Of a stretch of DNA of 32,684 nt, positions 24,061 to 30,952 are shown in pieces. Position 1 is the first letter of the stretch. Each line of letters starts with the position of its first letter. Source of the DNA: Streptomyces coryli (lineage in GTDB: Bacteria > Actinomycetota > Actinomycetes > Streptomycetales > Streptomycetaceae); assembly GCF_011044975.1 (NCBI RefSeq), contig NZ_JAAKZV010000072.1:1-32684 (forward strand), read 5' to 3'. Both the position numbers and the translations under genes were made by a program. The notes under the pieces were generated by a model. It saw nothing but the letters and a program-made list of their open reading frames with translations. It did no database searches and had not been told where the DNA came from.

Positions 24061-24066
24061 CCATCC

Positions 24067-24105
24067 ACGACGAGGGCCCGGGTCGATGACCCGGGCCCTC
24101 GTCGT
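24067..24105. terminator. 18-bp perfect hairpin terminator
   Basis: Arms 24067-24084 and 24088-24105 pair perfectly over 18 bp with loop GAT. It is the strongest hairpin in the window. It lies 6 nt after tRNA-Val and 20 nt beyond the stop of the converging zinc-ribbon gene, so it serves both strands. Confidence 0.9.
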
Positions 24106-24124
24106 TGGTGCGTACGGGCTGCGC

Positions 24125-24415
24125 TCAGGACGAGAAGAGCATCTGCCCGAAGCCCTTCTTGCGGCGGCCGTGGCCGTAGTGACCACCGTGCCCGCCGCCA
24201 TGCCCCCAGGCCGGGGCGGGCTGCGCGTAACCGCCGTGCTGCTGCGCCGCGGGCGGCGGGGGCGGCGCGGGCTGAGTCCACTGGGATTCGAGGCGGGTGA
24301 GCGACTCGAGCTCGCCGTAGTCGAGGAAGATGCCGCGGCAGCCGCTGCACTGCTCGATCTGGACTCCGTTGCGGTTGTACGTGTGCATGGGCGCACGGCA
24401 CTTGGGACACTGCAT
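24125..24415 (-). CDS. zf-TFIIB zinc-ribbon protein
   Basis: This is a 96-aa protein with a TFIIB-type zinc ribbon at its start: Cys3-x2-Cys6 and Cys23-x2-Cys26, followed by GIFLDYGELE, which is diagnostic of the family. The rest is a proline-, glutamine-, glycine- and histidine-rich tail (GHGGGHGGHYGHG) ending in a basic stretch. Role unknown; it may bind metal as well as nucleic acid or protein. ATG 24415 has GAGG 5 nt upstream. It follows the APH-fold gene by 44 bp and may be co-transcribed. Confidence 0.88.
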   Translation of the reverse strand: MQCPKCRAPMHTYNRNGVQIEQCSGCRGIFLDYGELESLTRLESQWTQPAPPPPPAAQQHGGYAQPAPAWGHGGGHGGHYGHGRRKKGFGQMLFSS

Positions 24416-24459
24416 GATCGCCTCAACTCCCCTGGAAAACCGGCGATGGTCCGGACAGC

Positions 24460-25362
24460 CTAAGGCGTGTCCCACTCCCCCGGACCTGCCGGTATCTCAG
24501 CAATACGGACACACGCGGCGAGCAGGTCGCGCTCGATGTCGTCCGGTTCGCGGCGCGCCGCCGCCGCGCGGGCGAGGCCCAGGGCGGCGAGCTGAACGGT
24601 GAGGGCGCGGGCGGGCAGATCGACGGCGTCGGGCCAGAGCGTGCCGGGCGGGCCCGCGACGGGGCCGCCGGCGTCCCGGTAGGCGCTCAGCAGCGCGTCC
24701 CAGTCCTCCGGGATGAGGAGTCCGGTCGCGTAGCAGGCCGCGGGGCGGGCGAGGTCCCAGGCGGGGTCGCCGAGACCGAGGTCGTCCACGTCGATGAGGA
24801 GCCACGGGCCGTCGGGCCGGGGGTGGCGGACGAGCTGGCCGAGGTGCAGGTCGCCGTGGCAGAGGATGCCGGTGGGTGGTGCGGCGGCTTCGCCTCGGGC
24901 CCAGGCGGGGAGCGTGGCCGCGGCCTGCAGCACGGCGTCGGCGCCGGGGGCGTCGGCGCTGCGGAGCCGGTGCAGGGCGCGGGCGACCTTCGCCGGGCCG
25001 CGCATGGGGGGTATGGACGCGTTCAGCGCCGCGGCCGGCGTCCGGTGCAGCCGGGCGAGCAGCCGTCCGGCGGCGGTCCAGGGTGCGGCGTCGGGGTCCT
25101 CCGGATCCACGGTGCGCCCGCGCGGCCAGGCGGTGACGACGCGGCCGTCCAGGGGCGGCTGCGGGGCGGGGAGCGGCGCGAGCAGGATGCCGCGGAGGAG
25201 CGGGTGGGCGGCGATGCGCAGGCGGGTGGCCAGGGCCTGGCTGTCCGTATCGGGGCCGTGCGCCTTGACGACGGCGTCGTCATCCCCGAGGACGAGGCCG
25301 TCGGGTCGGTCGGAGATGATCTCCGCGGGACCGGACAGGCGCCCGGCCAGATCTGCGTGCAC
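24460..25362 (-). CDS. aminoglycoside phosphotransferase (APH)-fold kinase
   Basis: The 300-aa protein has an APH/choline-kinase fold: Lys33 in AVVKAHGP, the Brenner motif His169-Gly-Asp171 in CHGDLHLGQL, and Asp191 in LLIDVDDLGLGDPAWDLAR as the metal site. The family phosphorylates hydroxyls of antibiotics, sugars or small metabolites. The core-genome setting gives no reason to call it a resistance gene. GTG 25362 has no ribosome site, but TACGCT lies 7 nt before it, at -10 distance, so a leaderless transcript is likely. Tandem hairpins separate it from the upstream gene. Confidence 0.85.
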   Translation of the reverse strand: MHADLAGRLSGPAEIISDRPDGLVLGDDDAVVKAHGPDTDSQALATRLRIAAHPLLRGILLAPLPAPQPPLDGRVVTAWPRGRTVDPEDPDAAPWTAAGRLLARLHRTPAAALNASIPPMRGPAKVARALHRLRSADAPGADAVLQAAATLPAWARGEAAAPPTGILCHGDLHLGQLVRHPRPDGPWLLIDVDDLGLGDPAWDLARPAACYATGLLIPEDWDALLSAYRDAGGPVAGPPGTLWPDAVDLPARALTVQLAALGLARAAAARREPDDIERDLLAACVRIAEIPAGPGEWDTP

Positions 25363-25388
25363 CCGACTGAGCGTACAAAACGCAAAGC

Positions 25389-25416
25389 GCCCGGGCAGCT
25401 CCCCTGCTGCCCGGGC
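25389..25416 (-). terminator. second hairpin after the 75-aa membrane protein gene
   Basis: GCCCGGGCAGC and GCTGCCCGGGC form an 11-bp stem with loop TCCCCT, flanked by AAAG and CTTT that can lengthen it after one mismatch. It lies directly before the putative APH-fold gene promoter and protects it from read-through. Confidence 0.75.
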
Positions 25417-25473
25417 ACTTTCCGTCCGTCCGCCGCACCCCCGTCCCCACGGGGTTGTCAGCCGGCTGTCCCC

Positions 25474-25496
25474 GGCCCGGGCCGCTCTCCCGGGCC
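25474..25496 (-). terminator. first hairpin after the 75-aa membrane protein gene
   Basis: GGCCCGGG and CCCGGGCC form an 8-bp stem with a 7-nt loop, 11 nt beyond the stop codon. With the hairpin at 25389 it makes a tandem terminator. Confidence 0.7.
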
Positions 25497-25506
25497 TAGA
25501 AGCGAG

Positions 25507-25734
25507 TTACCGCCCCATAAGACCGGCCACGGACGACGCATTGGTGACAACCGCTTCCCAGCCGCCGAAGACGACGGCCAGGACGATCGCCAGAGGCAGC
25601 ACCATGGCCACCGCCACCGCGGGGTGGCGACGGCCCGACGGCTGCACGCCGAGGCCGGCGACCGCCCGGGCACCGTGGGCAACCGTCTGCCCCGGCGTCC
25701 GGGAGCCGTGGCGCTCCGGCGTGTAGATCGTCAT
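25507..25734 (-). CDS. 75-aa single-span membrane protein
   Basis: The small protein starts MTIYTPERHG, has a soluble arginine-rich N-terminus of about 38 aa and one membrane segment (VAVAMVLPLAIVLAVVFGGW), and ends outside with VTNASSVAGLMGR. AAGGAGAAGG before ATG 25734 is a strong ribosome site, which supports it as a real gene. Family and function are not recognised. It stands alone, with its own tandem terminators. Confidence 0.75.
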   Translation of the reverse strand: MTIYTPERHGSRTPGQTVAHGARAVAGLGVQPSGRRHPAVAVAMVLPLAIVLAVVFGGWEAVVTNASSVAGLMGR

Positions 25735-25845
25735 GCTGCCTTCTCCTTGTCCGATTCAGGGCGGCGGGCGTCTGACCTCGGGGGACGAGTGCTGCACCCG
25801 CCGCTTGACAACAACATTAGGCCCGCAAATCGCGCCGGACGTCAT

Positions 25846-25867
25846 GCCCGGGTGCTGAATCCCGGGC
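25846..25867 (-). terminator. hairpin after the 85-aa protein gene
   Basis: GCCCGGG and CCCGGGC form a 7-bp stem with an 8-nt loop, 57 nt beyond the 85-aa gene's stop and upstream of the 75-aa gene on the same strand. Confidence 0.55.
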
Positions 25868-25923
25868 CTCCCGGAGGATGACCCGGGGCCCGCTCGGATA
25901 CTCCCGTGGTTGGAGAAGAGGAC

Positions 25924-26181
25924 CTACGTCCTGGGGACATCCCCCAGGGGCTGCTCTGACTCCTCCCACCGCGGAACGGGATGCTCCACCAGCGCCAGCA
26001 CCCGGGTCGACATGAATCGGGCCGTGCGCACGACGGATCCGCTGCGCGTGACCTCGCTCACCTCGACCACCCCGCGGCGCACCGACGTCTCCACCCGGCG
26101 GCCCGCCCGGGAGGCCACCATCTGGTACGTGCGCGTCGTGTCCCCCGCGTCCACGACTATCTCCACCCGGTCTCCCTTCAT
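25924..26181 (-). CDS. 85-aa conserved protein of unknown function
   Basis: This soluble, basic, beta-rich small protein opens MKGDRVEIVVDAGD and contains SVRRGVVEVSEVTRSGSVVRTARF, followed by an acidic, proline-containing end. It looks like a single compact beta domain. I do not recognise a family, though it seems typical of Streptomyces core proteins. GAAGGGGG lies about 12 nt before ATG 26181, a slightly long distance. The opposite strand is also open here, but this frame has the better codon bias and ribosome site. It diverges from the Ser/Thr kinase gene. Confidence 0.68.
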   Translation of the reverse strand: MKGDRVEIVVDAGDTTRTYQMVASRAGRRVETSVRRGVVEVSEVTRSGSVVRTARFMSTRVLALVEHPVPRWEESEQPLGDVPRT

Positions 26182-26378
26182 CGCTGATCAATCCCCCTTC
26201 TGACGCCGTGAATTGGCCTCGCCCACCCTTCCAGGATCCCACTCGGCACTGACATTCGTGAGGCGGCGCGGGCCGTACATGTGGCGCCTGTTCAGCGCGA
26301 AGCGGCGTCAAGTCCGTAAGCTGTGGGGCAGCACAACGACGGGCGAACTGGTTTGTCAGGGCAGGCAGGGGACGGTTG

Positions 26379-27647
26379 ATGGCGATGATGCGGCTCCGGC
26401 GCGAGGATCCGCGGGCTGTCGGATCGTTCCGCATTCATCGAAGGCTCGGCGCGGGCGGGATGGGCGTCGTCTACCTCGGCTCCGACCGGCGCGGCCAGCG
26501 GGTCGCCCTGAAGGTGATCCGGCCCGATCTGGCGGAGGATCAGGAGTTCCGGTCGCGGTTCGCCCGCGAGGTGTCCGCCGCGCGGCGGATCCGCGGCGGT
26601 TGTACGGCGCGGCTCGTCGCCGCCGATCTCGACGCCGACCGGCCGTGGTTCGCCACGCAGTACGTGCCGGGGCCCTCGCTGCACGACAAGGTGCAGGAGG
26701 AGGGCATCCTGCCGCCGGCCCGGGTCGCCGCCATCGGCGCCGCGCTCGCCGAGGGCCTCGTCGCGGTGCACGAGGCGGGCGTCGTACACCGGGACTTGAA
26801 GCCGTCGAACATCCTCCTGTCGCCCAAGGGGCCGCGGATCATCGACTTCGGGATCGCGTGGGCCACCGGCGCTTCGACCCTGACCCATGTCGGTACGGCC
26901 GTCGGGTCGCCCGGGTTCCTCTCCCCCGAGCAGGTGCGCGGCGTCGCGGTGAAGCCGGCGAGTGACGTCTTCTCGCTGGGTGCCACCCTCGCCTACGCGG
27001 CGACCGGGGACTCGCCCTTCGGACAGGGCAGTTCGGAAGTGATGCTCTACCGCGTGGTGCACGAGGAGCCGCAGATCCACGGCGCCCCGGACGCGCTGGC
27101 GCCGCTGCTGCTCGCGTGCCTCGCGAAGGACCCCGCGGAGCGGCCCACGACGCTGCAGCTGTCGGTGCGGCTGAAGGAGATCGCGGCCCGCGAGGCGCGC
27201 GGCGCGGGCGCCGTGCCCGCGGAGGGCCGGCAGGTGCACGCCGCCGAGGTCCCGGCCCCGGCCCGGCCGACCGAGCGGCAGCCCGAGCCCGCGGCGCCGC
27301 CCGCGTCCGCCTCCGGGAGGAGCGCCGCGCCCCGGCCCGCGCGCGGCTCGGGTGGCCGCGGCCCCGCGGCGCGCGGCACGAACGGCGCGCGCTCCAGCAC
27401 GTCGCGTACGAACGGTGGGCGGGTCGGCGGGCCCGGTACGAACGGATCGCGGCCGCCCGCGCCCCGGTCGCCGTCCGGGGCCCGGGCCCAGGGCCGTAAC
27501 GCCAAGGCCGCGGCGCCGGGTGCGGCGCGGCGGCAGGGTGGTGCGGACAGCCGGCTGCTGCGGCAGCGGCTGATCGTGTTCGTGCTGGTCACGGTGGTGG
27601 TGGCGCTGGGGATCGCGGCCGCGCAGGGGTGTCAGGGGCCGACCTAG
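26379..27647 (+). CDS. membrane-anchored Ser/Thr protein kinase (PknB-like)
   Basis: The 422-aa Hanks-type kinase has the glycine loop GAGGMGVV (24-31), Lys45 in VALKVI, His137-Arg-Asp139 in VVHRDLKPSN, Asp156-Phe-Gly in DFGIA and an SPGFLSPEQ activation segment with threonines at 167-173. The kinase domain ends near residue 275. A low-complexity linker rich in Ala, Arg, Gly and Pro follows, then one membrane segment (LIVFVLVTVVVALGIAAA) and only six or seven residues outside. It therefore lacks PASTA or other sensor domains. ATG 26379 has AGGGGA 7 nt upstream. TAAGCT near 26315 may be its -10. Substrates unknown. Confidence 0.93.
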   Translation: MAMMRLRREDPRAVGSFRIHRRLGAGGMGVVYLGSDRRGQRVALKVIRPDLAEDQEFRSRFAREVSAARRIRGGCTARLVAADLDADRPWFATQYVPGPSLHDKVQEEGILPPARVAAIGAALAEGLVAVHEAGVVHRDLKPSNILLSPKGPRIIDFGIAWATGASTLTHVGTAVGSPGFLSPEQVRGVAVKPASDVFSLGATLAYAATGDSPFGQGSSEVMLYRVVHEEPQIHGAPDALAPLLLACLAKDPAERPTTLQLSVRLKEIAAREARGAGAVPAEGRQVHAAEVPAPARPTERQPEPAAPPASASGRSAAPRPARGSGGRGPAARGTNGARSSTSRTNGGRVGGPGTNGSRPPAPRSPSGARAQGRNAKAAAPGAARRQGGADSRLLRQRLIVFVLVTVVVALGIAAAQGCQGPT

Positions 27648-27664
27648 GCCGGAGCGCATGGCCT

Positions 27665-27692
27665 GCGGCCCGCGTGTTCGTACGCGGGCCGC
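27665..27692. terminator. bidirectional terminator, kinase / collagen-like gene
   Basis: GCGGCCCGCGT and ACGCGGGCCGC form a perfect 11-bp stem with loop GTTCGT between two converging stop codons (27647 and 27708). Confidence 0.85.
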
Positions 27693-27707
27693 CGCATACC
27701 CCGGCTC

Positions 27708-28490
27708 TTACTTCGAGCAGAGGGCGTAACCGGTGAAGGGCGCGTCGTCGTCATCGGCGACGACCGACACGAGCCAGGCTGCCGGCTTGGTCTCCTCGGT
27801 GGGCATGCTCGCCGTCACCTCGTACTCGGCGCCGGCGATCCGGTCACGGCTGTAGTAGTAGCCACCGGAGAGCACCCGCGGGTGGGTGTCGGGGCACTTG
27901 GCCACCACCTCCGTCTCCTGGTCCTTCGACAGCGTGACCTCCTTGGTGGCCAACTGGGTTTCCGGGATGGCGGGATCGCCCTGCGGGCCGGCGGGGCCGC
28001 GCGCGCCCTTCTCGCCCGTCTCGCCCTTGTCTCCCTTCAGGCCTTGCGGGCCTTGCGGACCCGTGGCGCCGTCCTTGCCGTTCACGCCGTCCTTGCCGTT
28101 CACGCCGTCCTTGCCGTCCTTGCCGGGGGCGCCCTGTTCGCCTCGCGCTCCCTTGGGTCCGCGCGGACCGGCCGGGCCGCAGGTGGGTACGGCGCCGTCG
28201 GCGGACACGTAATGCGCGGCGACGTAGCCCGCGCGGCTGCCGAGCTCGTACCAGGCGCTGTTGCCGTACACGCTCTGGCCGATCGTCCGGCACTTGAGCG
28301 ACAGCCGCTCGCCTGCGGAGTACGAGCCGCGCGGAGCGGACGAGGTGGTGGGCTCGGACCGTACGGTGAGCGTGTCGGGGGCGGTGACCGTGCCGGGGGT
28401 GTCGGCATGGGCGGTGGCTGAGCCGGCGACGGTCAGTCCCAGGGCGAGGGCGCTGACGATCGCCCCGGAAACGGCTCCACGGAGCTGCAT
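27708..28490 (-). CDS. secreted collagen-like protein with SH3b domain
   Basis: The 260-aa exported protein has a signal peptide (1-29, cut after AHA). A bacterial SH3-like domain (about 33-100, LTVRSEP to GYVAAHYV) follows. Then come 23 uninterrupted Gly-X-Y triplets (residues 105-173) with many GPQ, GKD and GEK units, and a C-terminal domain (about 178-260) with two cysteines. The triplets should form a trimeric triple helix without hydroxyproline. The SH3b part may hold it to the cell wall. ATG 28490 has GAAGGGA upstream. A 16-bp palindrome sits 13 nt before the start. A tandem 18-nt repeat encodes GKDGVN. Confidence 0.88.
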   Translation of the reverse strand: MQLRGAVSGAIVSALALGLTVAGSATAHADTPGTVTAPDTLTVRSEPTTSSAPRGSYSAGERLSLKCRTIGQSVYGNSAWYELGSRAGYVAAHYVSADGAVPTCGPAGPRGPKGARGEQGAPGKDGKDGVNGKDGVNGKDGATGPQGPQGLKGDKGETGEKGARGPAGPQGDPAIPETQLATKEVTLSKDQETEVVAKCPDTHPRVLSGGYYYSRDRIAGAEYEVTASMPTEETKPAAWLVSVVADDDDAPFTGYALCSK

Positions 28491-28503
28491 GGGGGTCCCT
28501 TCT

Positions 28504-28519
28504 GAGTTAGCGGTAACTC
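28504..28519. promoter_or_regulatory. palindrome before the collagen-like gene
   Basis: GAGTTA-GCGG-TAACTC is a perfect 6-bp inverted repeat with 4-nt spacer, ending 13 nt before the start codon and next to the ribosome site. It could be a repressor operator or a leader hairpin that masks the ribosome site. An AT-rich stretch near 28575-28597, about 70-90 nt further upstream, may hold the promoter. Confidence 0.45.
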
Positions 28520-28625
28520 GGCCAGAGAACCCGACGAACCCGCAGGTCGCGCGGGACACGCTGCCCGCAGAAGGGAGTTGTACATTTTTGAGTGAAGCGG
28601 GGGTGCCGCCCCTGACGATCTTCGG

Positions 28626-29429
28626 CTACGCCCGCCGCGTCGCGTAGAACGCCACCGCCGCGGCCGCCGCCACGTTCAGCGAATCCACGTCCCCCGCCAT
28701 CGGAATCCGCACCCACTCGTCCGCCGCCCGCAGCGCGTCCGTCGTCAGGCCGTCGCCCTCGGTGCCGATCAGCAGCGCCAGCTTGTCGTAGCGGCGGGCC
28801 GCCAGCTCCTCCAGCGGGACCGACTTCTCGCTCAGGCACAGCGCCGCCGTCGTGAAGCCGGCCGCCCGCAGCGTCTCCAGGCCTTCCGGCCACGGGCTGA
28901 TACGGGTCCACGGGACCTGGAACACCGTGCCCATCGACACCTTCACCGCCCGCCGGTACAGCGGGTCCGCGCAGCGCGGCGTGAGCAGCACGCCGTCCAC
29001 GCCGAGGGCGGCCGCGGAGCGGAAGGCGGCGCCGAGGTTGGTGTGGTCGACGATGTCCTCGAAGATGGCGAGGCGGTGGCCGGTGGTCAGTTCGACCGGG
29101 TCCGGCAGCGGGCGGCGCTGCATCGACGCCAGGGCGCCGCGGTGTACGTGATAGCCGGTCACCCGCTCGGCGAGCGCCGGCTCTATCGCGTACACCGGGG
29201 CCGGGACCTCGTCGATGACGTCCCGCATGACGTCGACCCACTTCGCCGAGAGCAGCATCGAGCGCATCTCGTAGCCCGCCTGCTTGGCGCGCCTGATCAC
29301 CTTCTCGCCCTCGGCGATGAACAGGCCCTCGGCCGGCTCGCGGCGGCGGCGCAGCTCGACGTCGGTCAGGTCGGTGTAGTCGGCGAGCCGGGGGTCTTCG
29401 GGGTCGTCGATCGTGATGAGTTCGGCCAC
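28626..29429 (-). CDS. SpoU/TrmH-family RNA 2'-O-methyltransferase
   Basis: The 267-aa SPOUT enzyme has the three family motifs: I, Asn131 to Arg137 in DHTNLGAAFRSAAALG; II, LLIGTEGDGL (219-228); III, RIPMAGDVDSLNVAAAAAVAFY (241-262). An N-terminal L30e-like substrate-binding part (EGLFIAEGEKVIRRA) precedes them. It methylates a ribose 2'-OH in rRNA or tRNA using S-adenosylmethionine. The target is not shown. Some actinomycete members give thiostrepton resistance, but nothing here indicates that. GTG 29429 has GGGAAGG about 13 nt upstream. It follows cobA by 53 bp. Confidence 0.9.
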   Translation of the reverse strand: MAELITIDDPEDPRLADYTDLTDVELRRRREPAEGLFIAEGEKVIRRAKQAGYEMRSMLLSAKWVDVMRDVIDEVPAPVYAIEPALAERVTGYHVHRGALASMQRRPLPDPVELTTGHRLAIFEDIVDHTNLGAAFRSAAALGVDGVLLTPRCADPLYRRAVKVSMGTVFQVPWTRISPWPEGLETLRAAGFTTAALCLSEKSVPLEELAARRYDKLALLIGTEGDGLTTDALRAADEWVRIPMAGDVDSLNVAAAAAVAFYATRRA

Positions 29430-29482
29430 AGGGTGATACTGCCTTCCCAGCGGTGAAGTGCCAACGAGGGCGGGGAGATCGG

Positions 29483-30715
29483 TTACCGCTGGTTACGTCC
29501 GCGGGCGGCGACGTCGCCGATGACGATGACGGCGGGCGGACGGACGCCCTCGGCCCGTACCGTCTCCCCCACCGTGGCGAGCGTGGCGTCCACGCGCCGC
29601 TGGGCGGCCATGGTGCCTTCCTGGATGACGGCGACGGGGGTGTCGCCCGGGCGGCCGCCGGCCATCAGCTTGGCGGCGATGGCGCCGCTGTTCTCCACCG
29701 CCATCAGCAGGACGAGGGTGCCGGTGAGCCCCGCGAGGGCCGTCCAGTCGACCAGGGAGCGCTCGTCGTCGGGCGCCACGTGCCCGCTGACGACCGTGAA
29801 CTCGTGCGCCACCCCGCGGTGCGTCACCGGCACCCCCGCGGCGCCCGGCACGCTGATCGCGCTGGTCACACCGGGGACGACGGTGCAGGCGATGCCCGCC
29901 TCGGCGAGCGCCTCGGCCTCCTCCATGCCGCGGCCGAAGACGAAGGGGTCGCCGCCCTTGAGGCGGACCACCTGCTTGCCGGCCTTGGCGTGCTCGATGA
30001 GGGCGTTGTTGATGGCTTCCTGGGCCATGGCGCGGCCGTACGGGATCTTCGCGGCGTCGATCACCTCGACGTGCGGCGGGAGTTCGTCGAGGAGGTCGCG
30101 CGGGCCGAGGCGGTCGGCGATGACGACGTCGGCCTCGGCGAGGAGGCGGCGGCCGCGCACGGTGATCAGGTCGGGGTCGCCGGGGCCGCCGCCGACGAGG
30201 GCGACGCCGGGCGTACGGGCGCGGTGCCGGGGCGCGACGAGGGTGCCGTCGCGCAGGCCTTCGACGATGGCGTCCCGGACGGCCGCCGAGCGGCGCGGGT
30301 CGCGGCCGGTGAGGACGGCGACCGTAACGCCCTCGCTGCGGCCGGTGGCCGGGGTCCAGGCGGTGGCGGATTCGGCGTCGTCGCTGCGGACGCACCAGAC
30401 GCGATGCCGCTCGGCCTCGGCGGAGGCGGCGGCGTTGGCCTCGGGGTCGCGGGTGCAGACGAGCGCGTACCAGGCGTCGGCGAGGTCGCCTTCGCGGTAC
30501 GGGCGGCGCTCCCAGGTGAGTTCGCCGGCGTCGGCCATCGCCTCGACGGAGGGGGTGGCGGACGGGGAGACGAGCGTGACGTCCGCGCCGGCGGCGAGCA
30601 GCGCGGGCAGGCGGCGCTGGGCGACCTGGCCGCCGCCGAGCACGACGACGCGCCGGCCGGCGAGGCGCAGCCCTACGGGGTAGGCGGGGGCGGGGTCCGG
30701 GTGCGTCTCGGTCAT
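29483..30715 (-). CDS. cobA: precorrin-2 dehydrogenase / uroporphyrinogen-III C-methyltransferase fusion
   Basis: The 410-aa fusion makes precorrin-2 from uroporphyrinogen III and oxidises it, feeding sirohaem and cobalamin. The N-terminal part (about 12-165) is a Met8-like NAD domain (LGGGQVAQRR, 26-35). The C-terminal part (170-410) is SUMT, with VGGGPGDPDLIT (174-185), RLKGGDPFVFGRG (251-263) and PGVTSAISVPGAAGVPVTHRG. The first domain is smaller than in CysG (457 aa overall), so the chelatase function is uncertain. The start is ATG 30715. Next to the BluB-CobT gene this forms a corrin gene pair. No cobalamin riboswitch motif was found in the 235-bp gap upstream. Confidence 0.92.
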   Translation of the reverse strand: MTETHPDPAPAYPVGLRLAGRRVVVLGGGQVAQRRLPALLAAGADVTLVSPSATPSVEAMADAGELTWERRPYREGDLADAWYALVCTRDPEANAAASAEAERHRVWCVRSDDAESATAWTPATGRSEGVTVAVLTGRDPRRSAAVRDAIVEGLRDGTLVAPRHRARTPGVALVGGGPGDPDLITVRGRRLLAEADVVIADRLGPRDLLDELPPHVEVIDAAKIPYGRAMAQEAINNALIEHAKAGKQVVRLKGGDPFVFGRGMEEAEALAEAGIACTVVPGVTSAISVPGAAGVPVTHRGVAHEFTVVSGHVAPDDERSLVDWTALAGLTGTLVLLMAVENSGAIAAKLMAGGRPGDTPVAVIQEGTMAAQRRVDATLATVGETVRAEGVRPPAVIVIGDVAARGRNQR

Positions 30716-30897
30716 CTCGGCGCGCTCTCTCTGGAGGGGCGGACGGTGCGTAGCGCAACCCTACGGCGCGCGGCTCACCTGCGGGAATGGGGATGTGGTG
30801 GGGGCAACACGGTGCGCTGCGCGCGGGTGCGCCGCCAGCGCGAGTGCTGCCCGGGCAAGCCGCGTCGGCGGGCGCCGGAAACGTCCGGGCCCGCCCC

Positions 30898-30914
30898 GTC
30901 CCGCCCTGCGGGAC
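30898..30914 (-). terminator. second hairpin after bluB-cobT
   Basis: GTCCCGC-CCT-GCGGGAC is a perfect 7-bp stem in the gap between the BluB-CobT stop and cobA. The rest of that 235-bp gap shows no gene. Confidence 0.55.
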
Positions 30915-30932
30915 GCTTCGCCGCCGAGAGAC

Positions 30933-30952
30933 GAGAGACCGGGAGGTCTCTC
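30933..30952 (-). terminator. hairpin overlapping the bluB-cobT stop codon
   Basis: GAGAGACC-GGGA-GGTCTCTC has an 8-bp stem whose base includes two bases of the TGA stop codon (30951-30953). It is a compact terminator, though overlapping the stop is unusual. Confidence 0.6.

Noticed and set aside
24460-25362. Aminoglycoside resistance gene
   Set aside because: The fold fits, but the family is broad and the gene sits among core genes. No resistance-specific feature is visible.
25804-25835. Plus-strand TTGACA promoter-like sequence
   Set aside because: The -10 position at 17 nt reads AATCGC, and no plus-strand gene follows for more than 500 bp.
25910-26203. Plus-strand 97-aa frame opposite the 85-aa gene
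   Set aside because: It is serine/threonine/arginine rich with no ribosome site. The minus-strand frame has the typical codon bias.
28081-28128. Short tandem DNA repeat as a CRISPR or VNTR locus
   Set aside because: It is the coding repeat of Gly-X-Y triplets in the collagen-like gene. There are no spacers and no cas genes.
30716-30950. Cobalamin riboswitch before cobA
   Set aside because: No B12-box-like conserved core is found on the minus strand. The gap holds hairpins that look like terminators.
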